Source: JAYPHU01 sp038127535 (GTDB lineage Bacteria > Pseudomonadota > Alphaproteobacteria > Rhodospirillales > UBA2165). Taken from it: a stretch of DNA of 64,000 nucleotides. The stretch lies in contig JAYPHU010000002.1 of the NCBI GenBank assembly GCA_038127535.1, positions 1 through 64,000 on the forward strand, written 5' to 3'. Of the stretch, positions 35,859 through 44,961 are shown piece after piece. The position numbers and the translations under genes were made by a program. The notes beneath the pieces were generated by a model. The model had not been told where the DNA came from, ran no database searches, and saw only the letters and a list, made by a program, of their open reading frames with translations. Numbering within the stretch: the first letter of the stretch is position 1; each line of letters starts with the position of its first letter.

Positions 35859-36944
35859 CTAGGACAACACGTGGCGCTGAAAACTGGCGGCCACGGTATC
35901 CGCCGGCAAATCCCTGAAGATCAGCACCAGCCGGGAGGTCGCCTCACCATCCGGCCATGCCTCCAACTGAACGGGAGGACTGAAAGAGGGACCGACCGCT
36001 TGCAGCAAAACGGGCGCGTCCTGGCCTTCCAGGCCGATCAATCCTTTGAGCCGGAGCATATTGGCGGACCGTAGCGTGTAGAGCATAGTCAGCCAGTCCC
36101 GGATTTTAGCCTCGTCCAAGGGTGTCTTGCTGCTCACCGACCAGGTCGAGACGTTGCCGTGACGGGCCTCGCCCTCATGGTCATGATGGTGTTCATGGTC
36201 GTAGCCGTGATCATGATGATGATTCTCATGACCGCCCGCCAGCGCCCGCGCCATCCGCTCTTCCCGGCCAAACAGGGCATCCGGCTCGACGTGCCCGTTG
36301 GCAATGGGCCTTATCTCGGCGACTGGATTGATGGTATTCGCCGCCGCCGACACCCCACCCACATCCGCCTCCGGCAAGTCGGACTTGGAGACCAAAACAA
36401 TGTCTGCCTGGGCAACCTGCATCACCGCTTCGTCTTGTTGCTTCAATTGCGCCGCACCCTGGCAGCCGTCCAGAACCGTGACCACACTATCTAGCCGGCA
36501 GCGGTTCTTCAGCGCGAACTCACCTTCAATGCTTTGCACGATGGGCGCCGGATCGGCAAGGCCGGTGGTCTCAATTATGATCCGGTCGAACTTTGGAAAC
36601 TCATCCATCTCCGCCTTGGAAAAGAGGTCGATTATCGTGTCCACCAAATCGCCGCGGATGGAACAGCAAATACAGCCGCTTTCCAGCAGCAACGTGTTTT
36701 CGATCGCCGAGTCCACCAGTACGTGGTCGAGCCCGATCTCGCCGAACTCATTGACGATCAGTGCGGTGGCTTCCATACCCGGTTGCTTGACCAAATGATT
36801 GATCAGCGTGGTCTTGCCGCTGCCGAGGAAACCACTAATAACGGCAACGGGCATCCTGTTGGCGGGTTCTGTCGCGGCGGTCGGCGGCAAGTGGCTCTCT
36901 CCAGCTTTGGTTGATGCGGGGTGTTTGCATCCTAGAGCCTTCAT
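35859..36944 (-). CDS. CobW/COG0523-family GTPase with metal-binding loop
   Basis: About 361 aa from the ATG at 36944; an internal start at the Met before PVAVISGFLGSGKTT would fit the family length even better. Walker A is GFLGSGKT, the CxCC motif is GCICC, and the guanine-binding motif is SKSD. Between the GTPase and C-terminal domains is a histidine-rich loop, HENHHHDHGYDHEHHHDHEG, which should bind zinc, cobalt or nickel. Such G3E proteins insert or deliver metals. No cobalamin or zinc-dependent partner gene is adjacent, so the client is unknown. It is divergent from the hypothetical gene at 36990. Confidence 0.88.
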   Translation of the reverse strand: MKALGCKHPASTKAGESHLPPTAATEPANRMPVAVISGFLGSGKTTLINHLVKQPGMEATALIVNEFGEIGLDHVLVDSAIENTLLLESGCICCSIRGDLVDTIIDLFSKAEMDEFPKFDRIIIETTGLADPAPIVQSIEGEFALKNRCRLDSVVTVLDGCQGAAQLKQQDEAVMQVAQADIVLVSKSDLPEADVGGVSAAANTINPVAEIRPIANGHVEPDALFGREERMARALAGGHENHHHDHGYDHEHHHDHEGEARHGNVSTWSVSSKTPLDEAKIRDWLTMLYTLRSANMLRLKGLIGLEGQDAPVLLQAVGPSFSPPVQLEAWPDGEATSRLVLIFRDLPADTVAASFQRHVLS

Positions 36945-36989
36945 TCCGATAATCAATTCCGGTCGTCATTGAGGAGTCCCACTAAGACT

Positions 36990-37721
36990 ATGTCATCTTC
37001 GGAAAATGAAGCTCACCGGGAAACGGTGATCGTCTACGGGCGTACATCGAACCCGGCAGCCATTCTGCGTAAAGCTATGGAGGATCACACCGGCGCCCCG
37101 CTCACACCGTATTACGCTCGGGTTTCCCAGGCCCGGCCGAACCTGCGGCTAAGCAGCCGGGGTTGGCTGACCATTCCCTTGAACCTATTGCCGGAGCTCA
37201 GCACGACCGAGGCCATGCGGGAGAATTGCCGCCAGAAAGTCATCATCAATGCCTCTCAGTTCGCCAAGTTGACCCGCCAATTTCTCGACGTCTATATGAA
37301 CTTCGCCTTGGATATGGCGCAACAGAGGGACTCGGGCGTTGATGCCGAGTTATTCGTTCCCGAGGATTGGTTTTATTCGGCTTGGCTGCCACTGCCGGAG
37401 GCCCGTATCCCCCTGCCCGCCGACGATAACGAAGAGGCCGAGTTTGCCGAGGTGGACGTTGCCTTTTGGGTGGATGGAAGATTGATTGCGGTGACCATCG
37501 AAGGGTCCAGCACCAGGCGCAAATCCGCTCAGGAACGGTTGGACCGTTTGATCGATAGCCATCCGGCGATGACTTATGTCCCGGTGCCCAGGGAGTCATT
37601 TGTCGACGGGACGTTCCCGCAGGACCTGCTTCCTGACTATTTTGCTGACTATACCCGGGGCCTCGCTCTGCCCCACGGGTTAAGCCCGCCGGAAGAGCTG
37701 ATCCGGCCGTTCGCCGGGTAA
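36990..37721 (+). CDS. Conserved hypothetical protein, possible PD-(D/E)XK-like fold
   Basis: A 243-aa protein starting at ATG 36990. No known domain is recognised. The central stretch EVDVAFWVDGRLIAVTIEGSS has the pattern of a strand with acidic residue, turn, strand with a second acidic residue, followed by the basic helix TRRKSAQERLDRLI. This is reminiscent of DUF559 / PD-(D/E)XK nuclease-like domains, but it lacks a clear lysine. It is divergent from the CobW-type gene. The assignment to any family is weak. Confidence 0.55.
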   Translation: MSSSENEAHRETVIVYGRTSNPAAILRKAMEDHTGAPLTPYYARVSQARPNLRLSSRGWLTIPLNLLPELSTTEAMRENCRQKVIINASQFAKLTRQFLDVYMNFALDMAQQRDSGVDAELFVPEDWFYSAWLPLPEARIPLPADDNEEAEFAEVDVAFWVDGRLIAVTIEGSSTRRKSAQERLDRLIDSHPAMTYVPVPRESFVDGTFPQDLLPDYFADYTRGLALPHGLSPPEELIRPFAG

Positions 37722-37734
37722 AGATTTTTCCAGC

Positions 37735-38832
37735 TTAGCTATAGTGCTTAAACGTGTTCTGTGCCGAGCGGAAATCGTTCAGCCCCAAGTCCGCGCGAAT
37801 ATTCTCTGTTACCTTGAGCACCATTTGATCGACAGGAATGCCACAACCGTTGGCGATCCGGTCGTTCTTGGAGAAGTTGCCGGCAATAGCCGCCGCGCCG
37901 GTCACCGTGGCCGGACTTAAGCCGTCGGCCAATGCTTCCCGCGCCTTGTCCAGTGCGGCCCGGTCGTTGCCGACGATAGCGTCGGAATAGGCCAACAGCA
38001 AATCGCCACCGGGGACACCGGTATCAAGGCTTGAATCAATCAGAGCCTTCAGATTGATGTTGATGTCTGTGTCTCGTCCACTCTCACGGAGGAAACGGGC
38101 ATGCCCGGCCGTTCAGAAGAAACACTCGTTGAGCGCCGAAACTCTGCCGGCCACGATCTCGGCCTGGGAGCGGGTCAATCCGTCATGCTGCTGATATTGG
38201 GGTTCGAGAATATGCTTGAGCGGCAGATAGCCGACTTCCTCGAGCTCCAGATGGTCCCGCACCTCCTGTGGCACCAGGCTCATTCCCCGGACGATATACG
38301 GTTTCGGATGGCCGTCATAAAGCTCGTCAGCGGCCGGCCCGCCCTCCGGCGGGTTCGGGATGGTCGGCACAAAAGCCAGTTCCGGGATCGCCGCCTCGGG
38401 CCGTTCCCGGCTGGGCTCGCCGGGCTGCGGTTCCGGCAGCGGCCGTAGCGGGATGCCAAGCCCACGAGCAAACACGTCCAGATTCACCATCCGCGAGACA
38501 ACCCCAACGATCTCCACATACTCTTCATCGCTGAGCCCCCCGTCATTGGCCTCCTGATAGGTATCCAGCAATACGTCCTTGGGCGACACGGCCAGTTTGG
38601 CGATGAACTTTTTCGCCACCTCGGGCAGCGCCATGGTCGGTGACGCACCGGGGTCATCCGGTTCTTCCAAAATGCCGGCTTCGTAGGCTGCTTCCCGTGC
38701 GGCGGTCGCCACCGCCAATCGCTGCGCGCCGGTGCCCCAGGTGCCGGGTGCGAACATCCTGTTTAACTGGGCTTCGTGGATCTTATCCATCTCATCCGTA
38801 ACCGGATAAGCGGAATCGCTATACAGGCTCAT
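37735..38832 (-). CDS. AhpD/CMD-like peroxidase, probable selenoprotein (UGA at CxxU)
   Basis: A 365-aa reading frame on the minus strand, open throughout except for one UGA at 38113-38115 (codon 240). The N-terminal 190 residues include a proline-rich linker; then SQAEIVAGRVSALNECFF leads to the UGA and TAGHARFLRESGRD. The resulting C-x-x-U-x-x-x-H array, Cys237, Sec240 and His244, matches the CxxCxxxH of AhpD alkyl hydroperoxidase, with UGA at the second cysteine. The frame continues for 125 codons with LLLAYSDAIVGNDRAALDKA, and an additional helical domain, to TAG. A SECIS-like hairpin lies just after the UGA. Readthrough by Sec is far more consistent than a nonsense mutation at that exact codon, although several neighbours are pseudogenes. 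Sec machinery (selA, selB, selD) must be elsewhere. Confidence 0.78.
38075..38097 (-). promoter_or_regulatory. Candidate bacterial SECIS hairpin
   Basis: In the mRNA, starting 18 nt after the UGA's first base, CGUUU can pair with GGACG, and above an internal loop CUC pairs with GAG, leaving the triloop CGU. A G in the loop and an upper stem located 16-37 nt after UGA are what bacterial SECIS models require. The pairs include two G-U, so stability is modest, and no folding was computed. Confidence 0.45.
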
Positions 38833-38937
38833 GGCTGATTGCCTCTCTCTTTATTCAAGAGGGTTATTGTCCGCATTGGAATATGGGGGTCAATCAACGG
38901 CGGCGATTTGACCGGACACGAGTTGGTGACCCCGCCC

Positions 38938-39378
38938 CTAGTCCGCAGCTATGTTCAGCAGCTTACCGATCCGCCGGCCAAGATCGGCCTCTGGGAAGGG
39001 TTTCTCGATGACCGGGAACCCCAGTTCCCCGTTTTCATCCTGCAACTCATCCACTTTTGCGTATCCGGTCATCAGTAGCACCTTCATATCCGCCAATTTT
39101 CGCGAAATATCCTCGGCGAGATCGAGACCGTTACGGCCGTGAAGCAGAACCACATCGGACAACAGCAAATCGATTTTCTCATCCTGCGCGCCGGCGATCA
39201 TGATGGCAATCAGCGCGCCCAGACCTTCGACCACCGCATGCACGGGATGATTTTCAAACCGCCAATCAGGCGCCCAATCGAGCAAAAGCCCGCCCAACCC
39301 ATAGGGAATGAGCACCGCGATGATCATTCCCGCAGCCGCGCGTTGAAGTATCTGACTGTTGTTTGGCCGTGTGGCCAT
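38938..39378 (-). CDS. Membrane helices fused to a truncated receiver domain (hybrid kinase deletion product)
   Basis: A 146-aa ORF. Residues 12-33 and 43-62 (RAAAGMIIAVLIPYGLGG and HAVVEGLGALIAIMIAG) are two transmembrane helices of a sensor-kinase N-terminus. Directly after comes KIDLLLSDVVL with the phospho-accepting aspartate, then VLLMTGYA and a FPVIEKPF segment, the rest of a response-regulator receiver. The first beta strand and acidic pair of the receiver, and the entire HisKA/HATPase part, are absent. The simplest reading is an in-frame deletion within a hybrid histidine kinase gene that left an open frame. It is probably non-functional, or at most a membrane-bound remnant. Confidence 0.6.
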   Translation of the reverse strand: MATRPNNSQILQRAAAGMIIAVLIPYGLGGLLLDWAPDWRFENHPVHAVVEGLGALIAIMIAGAQDEKIDLLLSDVVLLHGRNGLDLAEDISRKLADMKVLLMTGYAKVDELQDENGELGFPVIEKPFPEADLGRRIGKLLNIAAD

Positions 39379-39442
39379 CTTTACCTACCCAGTCTTCTAA
39401 GTGGTTATGAATCAAGCGTTTTTCAAGATATTATAGGGCTCG

Positions 39443-41749
39443 CTACGCCGCGTTAAGAGCCCGCCACACGGTTTCCCCCGTCAGTGGCATTTCCAATTCC
39501 TTCTCCTCAGTTGTACCCAGGGCGTCCAAGACGGCGTTTAGCAGGGCGGCCGGCGCGCCGACACAGCCGTTTTCGCCCGCGCCTTTGACCCCGATGGGAT
39601 TGCTTTTCGTCTCGGCCGGCCGGAATTCGGTGGAAAATGGAGGCAAGTCATTGGCCCTCGGCAACGCATAGTCCATGAGCGAGCCGGACAAGTTCTGGCC
39701 CGTCGCAGGATCGATAGTGATGTTCTCCATCAACGCCTGGCCCAAGCCTTGGGCGATGCCACCGTGAATTTGCCCTTCGGTCAGCAGCGGATTGATGACG
39801 ATGCCGGCGTCGTCCACGGACACAAAGTTCACCACGCGGACCTGGCCGGTCTCCGAATCAATTTCCACCTCGCAGGCATGGCAGCCATTCGGGAAGTTGA
39901 ACGGCCCGTCATAATAGCCGGCCCCTTCCAGCCCGATGCCCGATCCGGGCGGCAGGCCGACGGGCGCAAAAGATTTCCGGGCGACCTCCGGCAGGGAGAC
40001 GCTTTTGTCTGTGCCGTGCACGGTAAATTTACCGTCGGCGAATTCGATGTCGGTCTCGGCGGCTTCCAGCATGTGGGCCGCCAGCATTGTGCCTTTCTCG
40101 ATGATCTTGTCCGCCGCAAGCCGTAGGGCCGAGCCGCCCATGGTGATACTGCGCGAGCCGAACGATCCCCGGCCCATGGACACCCGGTCAGTATCGCCCT
40201 GGACCAGCCACACTTGATCCAACGGCACGCCGAGCCAGTCATGCACCATCTGCGCGTAGACCGTGGCGTGTCCTTGGCCGTATGAAAAGGTGCCGGCCAG
40301 GATGGTCACATCGCCGTTGCCGTTGACCCGGATTTCCATCCGCTCGCTGAAAGCGGTGATGGCCTCTATATAAAAGCCGAGACCCATGCCGCGCAGCATG
40401 CCCTGCTTTTCAGACTCCTCGCGCCGCGCCTCGAAGCCGTCCCGATCCGCCGCCGCCAGGCATTGATCCATGACCGCTTCGAACTCTCCTGAATCGTAGA
40501 GATATTGCAGCGGCGTCTTATAAGGCATGGCGTCCGGCTTGATGAAATTACGCCGACGCAGGTCCACCGGGTCCATCCCCCGCTCCCGCGCCGCAACATC
40601 CAGCAGACGCTCCACCATGTAGACCGCTTCGGGCAGGCCGGCCCCTCGATATGGACCCAAAGGCGTGGTGTGGGTAAACACCGATTTCGCTGACACGTGA
40701 ATGGCCGGGATGGCGTAAACGTTGGACATATTCATGACGCTTCGCGCCGTCGGCACCAGGGCGGAGATGGAGAGATACGCGCCCACATTGGTGATCATGT
40801 TGACCCGAAGGGCCATGATCTTTCCCTCTTCATCCAGGGCAATCTCGCCGTCATCCAATTGATCCCGCGCGTGGGTGTCGGCCAGCAGCCCCTCTTCCCG
40901 TGTGGCCGTCCATTTGACCGGTCGGCCGATTTTGCGCGCGGCCCAGATCACCAGCGCATCCTCCACATAGACCGTACCTTTGAGGCCGAACCCGCCACCC
41001 ACGTCCGGGCAGATCACATGCAAGTCCTCTTCCGAGGTGTGGAACACCGCACCGGCCAAAAGCTGGCGCACGGTGTGGGGTTTCTGACAGGTGGTTTGCA
41101 GCTCATAACGGCCCAGCCGGTAATCGCCCAGGGTCACCCGGGGCTCCAGCGGACAGGCGGAGATGCGGTTGCTGTAGGCGGAAACGGTGTGCACCGAGTG
41201 TGCCTTGGCTAGCTCCTCATCAACGGCGCCGCTGTCCCCCACATTCATCTGGAAGCAGAGGTTCTCCGCCGCCCCTTCCCAAACTTGCGGGACATCGGCG
41301 CTTGCCGCGTCCCTGGCATCGGTGACAAAGGGCAGCGGCGCATAGTCGGTCTCGATCAGGGCTGCGGCATCCATGGCCTGTTCCCGGGTCTCGGCAATCA
41401 CCATCGCGACGCCTTCGCCGACAAATCGGACACGTTCCTGGGCCAACAACGGCTGGAACGTGTTATTGCCGGGCAGCCAGCCGCCGCCGTCCGCAAGCTG
41501 GGTACACGGAATGCCGCCCAAACCGTCGGCCGCCACATCCTCGCCGGTCAGGATGGCAAGTACGCCGAGCGAGGCGGCCGCCTTTTCTGTATCTATGCTT
41601 TTGATGTCCGCATGGGGATGGGGGGAGCGGAGGATGTAGGCATAGCTCTGCGCCGGTAGGGAAATGTCGTCGACATAGTTGCCGTTGCCGGTGAGAAAGG
41701 CGGCATCCTCGACGCGCCGCACCGGCCGGCCAATCCCAAACTCGCTCAT
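39443..41749 (-). CDS. Molybdenum hydroxylase large subunit (xanthine dehydrogenase / CO dehydrogenase-like), single
   Basis: A 768-aa aldehyde oxidase / xanthine dehydrogenase molybdopterin-binding subunit. The ATG 41749 follows a strong Shine-Dalgarno (ggggagg). The N-terminus FGIGRPVRRVEDAAFLTGNGNYVDDI is the family start. TTPLGPYRGAGLPEAVYM is the substrate channel and moco-adjacent segment of non-CO type enzymes (no CoxL VAYRCSFR), GRGSFGSRSITMGGSAL lies by the cofactor, and GVKGAGENGCVGAP holds the catalytic glutamate. No 2Fe-2S small subunit or FAD medium subunit gene is adjacent, so partners must be encoded elsewhere. Substrate unknown. Confidence 0.88.
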   Translation of the reverse strand: MSEFGIGRPVRRVEDAAFLTGNGNYVDDISLPAQSYAYILRSPHPHADIKSIDTEKAAASLGVLAILTGEDVAADGLGGIPCTQLADGGGWLPGNNTFQPLLAQERVRFVGEGVAMVIAETREQAMDAAALIETDYAPLPFVTDARDAASADVPQVWEGAAENLCFQMNVGDSGAVDEELAKAHSVHTVSAYSNRISACPLEPRVTLGDYRLGRYELQTTCQKPHTVRQLLAGAVFHTSEEDLHVICPDVGGGFGLKGTVYVEDALVIWAARKIGRPVKWTATREEGLLADTHARDQLDDGEIALDEEGKIMALRVNMITNVGAYLSISALVPTARSVMNMSNVYAIPAIHVSAKSVFTHTTPLGPYRGAGLPEAVYMVERLLDVAARERGMDPVDLRRRNFIKPDAMPYKTPLQYLYDSGEFEAVMDQCLAAADRDGFEARREESEKQGMLRGMGLGFYIEAITAFSERMEIRVNGNGDVTILAGTFSYGQGHATVYAQMVHDWLGVPLDQVWLVQGDTDRVSMGRGSFGSRSITMGGSALRLAADKIIEKGTMLAAHMLEAAETDIEFADGKFTVHGTDKSVSLPEVARKSFAPVGLPPGSGIGLEGAGYYDGPFNFPNGCHACEVEIDSETGQVRVVNFVSVDDAGIVINPLLTEGQIHGGIAQGLGQALMENITIDPATGQNLSGSLMDYALPRANDLPPFSTEFRPAETKSNPIGVKGAGENGCVGAPAALLNAVLDALGTTEEKELEMPLTGETVWRALNAA

Positions 41750-41916
41750 AATTCCTCCCCAAGAAAAATCTACGGTCAATTATTGGTCTTTGGATTATCT
41801 TACATGGACAAAGAGACCTGCCAACCAGTTTGCCGTTCCTATAGGCGCGGTATTGGCTTGGACAGCGGGGAAGGTTAAGCTTCCTCAGCAGCAAACAACA
41901 GCCCGCCGAGGCGAAC

Positions 41917-43080
41917 ATGCGATTTATCTTCTTTCATCTGATGCCCTGGGACCGGTTCGACGACCGGGAGCTTGAGTGGCCGGTCAAGAATACATCCTTC
42001 GATCCGAACGAGGCGACGGAACTCTACAAAACCTATATCGACACAATGGCCTATGCCGAGGAATGCGGGTGGGACGGGGTCGGCTGCAACGAACACCATT
42101 TCAGCCCCTACGGCATGATGAACAACTGCAACCTGATCGGCTCCATGCTGGCGCAGCGAACCGAGAAGGCGAAAATCTGCATGTTCGGCAATCTGGTGCC
42201 GCTGTTGAATCCTATCAGGGTGGCTGAAGAATACACGATGCTGGACGTGATCAGCGGCGGCCGGCTGATGTGCGGCTTTATGCGCGGCATCCCCCATGAA
42301 TACATCGCCTACAATCTGCCGCCGAGTGATTCCCGCTCTCGGCTGGCGGAAGCGACCCAACTGATCAAAAAGGCTTGGACCGAGCCTGACCCGTTCGGCT
42401 GGGAAGGTGAGCATTATCAGTTCCGCTCCGTCTCGATCTGGCCCCGACCGGTGCAGCAGCCTCATCCATCGATTCTAATGTCCGGCGGCAATCCGGAATC
42501 GGCGCGCAACGCGGCCCGCAATAAGGCGATGCTAGGTATCAACTTCATTCCGACCCTGGAAAAAGGCCGGGAGATCATCGACGCCTATATCGATGAGGCG
42601 CGAGCCTGCGGCTGGGAGCCGGGACCAGAACATCTGCTGATCACCTTCCACACCTGCATTGCCGAAACCGACGAGGCGGCGATTAAAACCCTGCAGGGTG
42701 GGGTGGACTATTTCAATTCGGTACTAATGAACGTGCAACGCAACGCTCAGCAGATCGTGCTGCAAAAGACCAAGTTCTACCGCTCCGAACAAAACCGCGA
42801 TTTCTTTATGGAGCGGCTGAAGAAGGCCAAGTCCCGCACCATCGAAGAAGCGGTTCATGACGGTACGGTGCTTTGCGGCAAGCCCGAGACCGTGGTGAAG
42901 CAAATCAAGCGGGCGCAGAAAGAACTAGGGGTCGGCTGGATCAACACCAACATGAAGATCGGCAACCTGCCCAACGACGCGGTGATCAAAGGCATGGAGC
43001 TGTTCCGGGATTATGTCGCGCCGGAAGTGCGTGATCTCAGCTCAGCGCCGGAGCCGGCCCTGGCCCTGGCCGGCGAGTAG
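41917..43080 (+). CDS. Luciferase-like (LLM) flavin-dependent monooxygenase
   Basis: A 387-aa bacterial-luciferase-fold monooxygenase using reduced FMN or F420. EECGWDGVGCNEHHFSPYG near residue 50 contains the EHH motif, and NPIRVAEEYTMLDVISGGRL holds the phosphate-contact segment. PSILMSGGNPESARNAAR forms the other flavin edge. It is followed by an alpha/beta hydrolase after 9 bp, typical of pathways in which a monooxygenated product is hydrolysed. The AUG start is close to the end of a divergent molybdenum hydroxylase. Substrate not known; sulfonate, alkane or terpenoid ketone degradation are options. Confidence 0.87.
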   Translation: MRFIFFHLMPWDRFDDRELEWPVKNTSFDPNEATELYKTYIDTMAYAEECGWDGVGCNEHHFSPYGMMNNCNLIGSMLAQRTEKAKICMFGNLVPLLNPIRVAEEYTMLDVISGGRLMCGFMRGIPHEYIAYNLPPSDSRSRLAEATQLIKKAWTEPDPFGWEGEHYQFRSVSIWPRPVQQPHPSILMSGGNPESARNAARNKAMLGINFIPTLEKGREIIDAYIDEARACGWEPGPEHLLITFHTCIAETDEAAIKTLQGGVDYFNSVLMNVQRNAQQIVLQKTKFYRSEQNRDFFMERLKKAKSRTIEEAVHDGTVLCGKPETVVKQIKRAQKELGVGWINTNMKIGNLPNDAVIKGMELFRDYVAPEVRDLSSAPEPALALAGE

Positions 43081-43089
43081 GAGGCGCAG

Positions 43090-43875
43090 ATGAGTTTCGA
43101 ACGCTACACCGCCAACCTCAGCAAGGGCGAGGTCACCTATTTCACCGCCGGCGAAGGCGCGCCCGTCGTGTACCTCCATGGAAGAGGCGGGCTGTTAAAA
43201 TCCAAGGCCCACGAAATTCTGGCGGAGAAGTTCAAACTGTATTTGCCGATTGCGCCGGGCTTTGACGGCACTGAGTTTCTAGAGGGCGTCGACAGCATGC
43301 CGGCGCTGGCGGCGCTCACTGCCGAGTTCATCGACACGGTCGTGGGTGAGCCCTGCGACGTGGTCGGCCATTCCCTGGGCGGCTGGCACGCCTGCTGGGT
43401 CGCGGTCAACCATCCGGATAAGGTGGAGCTTTTGGTGATCGCCGCGCCCGCGGGCTTTCGGCCGGGCGGCGCAGGCGCCAGCCCAAGTTCCTATGAAGAG
43501 CTGTTAAAGATCATGACGGTCTATCCGGAGAAACGGCTGGAGGACGACCGGCCGGCCGAGATGATCCGCCACAACCGGGAGAAGGTCCCCCTTCATTATC
43601 ACAAGGGCGTGCCCTTGGATGAGGATTTGGTCGCCCGTCTTGGCGATGTTCAATCGTCGACCCTACTGGTGCACGGCACGGAAGAAACCCTCATCCCGCT
43701 GGAGACCTGCCGGATATTGAAAGAGAAAATCCCGCGGATTTATCTCAACTATATCTACGACGCGGCCCACAATATCGAAGTGGACCAGCCGGAGCGGTTC
43801 GCCGCCCTGGTCGGTGACTTCCTGACGCGGGGTGAGGCCTTCCTGGTCAATCCCGGTGACGAGGCAGCCGCCTGA
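43090..43875 (+). CDS. Alpha/beta hydrolase
   Basis: A 261-aa serine hydrolase. The oxyanion-loop HGRGG, nucleophile elbow GHSLGGWHA (Ser in DVVGHSLGG), an acid residue in VHGTEETLIP and a catalytic histidine in DAAHNIEVDQPE complete the triad. The start follows a clear ggagg. It is coupled to the LLM monooxygenase and probably hydrolyses its product. The 3' end converges on an AEC carrier. Confidence 0.86.
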   Translation: MSFERYTANLSKGEVTYFTAGEGAPVVYLHGRGGLLKSKAHEILAEKFKLYLPIAPGFDGTEFLEGVDSMPALAALTAEFIDTVVGEPCDVVGHSLGGWHACWVAVNHPDKVELLVIAAPAGFRPGGAGASPSSYEELLKIMTVYPEKRLEDDRPAEMIRHNREKVPLHYHKGVPLDEDLVARLGDVQSSTLLVHGTEETLIPLETCRILKEKIPRIYLNYIYDAAHNIEVDQPERFAALVGDFLTRGEAFLVNPGDEAAA

Positions 43876-43884
43876 GCCGGCCAG

Positions 43885-44829
43885 TTACCGGACTTCGAAC
43901 AACAGAAAGAAGACCGACAGCGTCGCCACGCTCAGCACGGTGGAGGCGAGAATGGCCGTCGACGTGCGATACACATAGACGCCGTAGCGCTGCGCCAGAA
44001 TAAACAGGTTTGCTCCGGTCGGCAGGGCCGCCATCAACACACAAATCGTCATCAATTGCAGCTGATCACGCAACAGCCACCAGGCGAACCCGAAAGTCAC
44101 AATCGGATGAAACACAAGCTTCAACGCGGTCATTAAGGCAACTTCCGCCCGGCCCTCGCTCAACGGCTTGCCCACCAGGAATAGTCCGATGGAGAACAGC
44201 GCGCAGGGTCCTGCCGCCGCCCCGAAGATTGATCCGAAGGTGATCAGTGACTGGGGCAAGGGCGCGCCGGTCAGCGCCCAGAGAAACCCAAGGATGGGGG
44301 CGACGAGTATGGGGTTTTTCGAGACCGCCCAAAGGACATCCCGGACCATCCGTCCGCTATGGCCACCTTGCCCCGATCTCTGACCGATCTCGATAAATAT
44401 CGTGAGGACGGCAATGTTAAAAGCGGCGTTGATGATGGTGGCGATCACCACCGGCGGCAACGCCCCCTCGCCGAACACGGCCAGCACCAGCGGGATGCCC
44501 ATATACCCGACATTGCCATAAATGCCGACGGTGCCATGGCTGGCCGCCTCCGCCAGAGACAATCTGAACACGATCCATGCCAGCGCAATGCCGAGACCGA
44601 AGGTGACCGCCTGACCGGCAAGATATGCGCCGATATAGGGTCCGTTCAGCACAGTGGCGGCGTCGACCTGGGCCATGGCCTTAAACAGCAGGATCGGCAA
44701 GGCGAAGTAGTAGACGAAGACGTTGAGCGCATCACTGCCGCCTTCGCCCACCATTTTCATCCGGCCGGCAAAGTATCCCGCGCCGAGAATGGCAAACACC
44801 GGCAGGACCACATTAATGATCAACGTCAT
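43885..44829 (-). CDS. AEC-family (auxin-efflux-carrier-like) transporter
   Basis: A 314-aa inner-membrane carrier with about ten helices. The N-terminus is LIINVVLPVFAILGAGYFAG, and the middle GNVGYMGIPLVLAVFGEGALP and the C-terminal LMTICVLMAALPTGANLFILAQRY are typical AEC. Members export malonate, dicarboxylates or unknown anions. Adjacent, convergent genes are an alpha/beta hydrolase and a DMT permease. Substrate not assigned. Confidence 0.86.
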   Translation of the reverse strand: MTLIINVVLPVFAILGAGYFAGRMKMVGEGGSDALNVFVYYFALPILLFKAMAQVDAATVLNGPYIGAYLAGQAVTFGLGIALAWIVFRLSLAEAASHGTVGIYGNVGYMGIPLVLAVFGEGALPPVVIATIINAAFNIAVLTIFIEIGQRSGQGGHSGRMVRDVLWAVSKNPILVAPILGFLWALTGAPLPQSLITFGSIFGAAAGPCALFSIGLFLVGKPLSEGRAEVALMTALKLVFHPIVTFGFAWWLLRDQLQLMTICVLMAALPTGANLFILAQRYGVYVYRTSTAILASTVLSVATLSVFFLLFEVR

Positions 44830-44961
44830 GGCCAGACTATATACTTATTCCCGGCCACAGCCACGATGTTGGCAGGCGAGGTGTGCAAACAACCGCCAAA
44901 GGGCATAGGGTGCGTGCGACTTTTTTGTTATCATCTGATTAACGCCTCTTCAAAGTATCCG

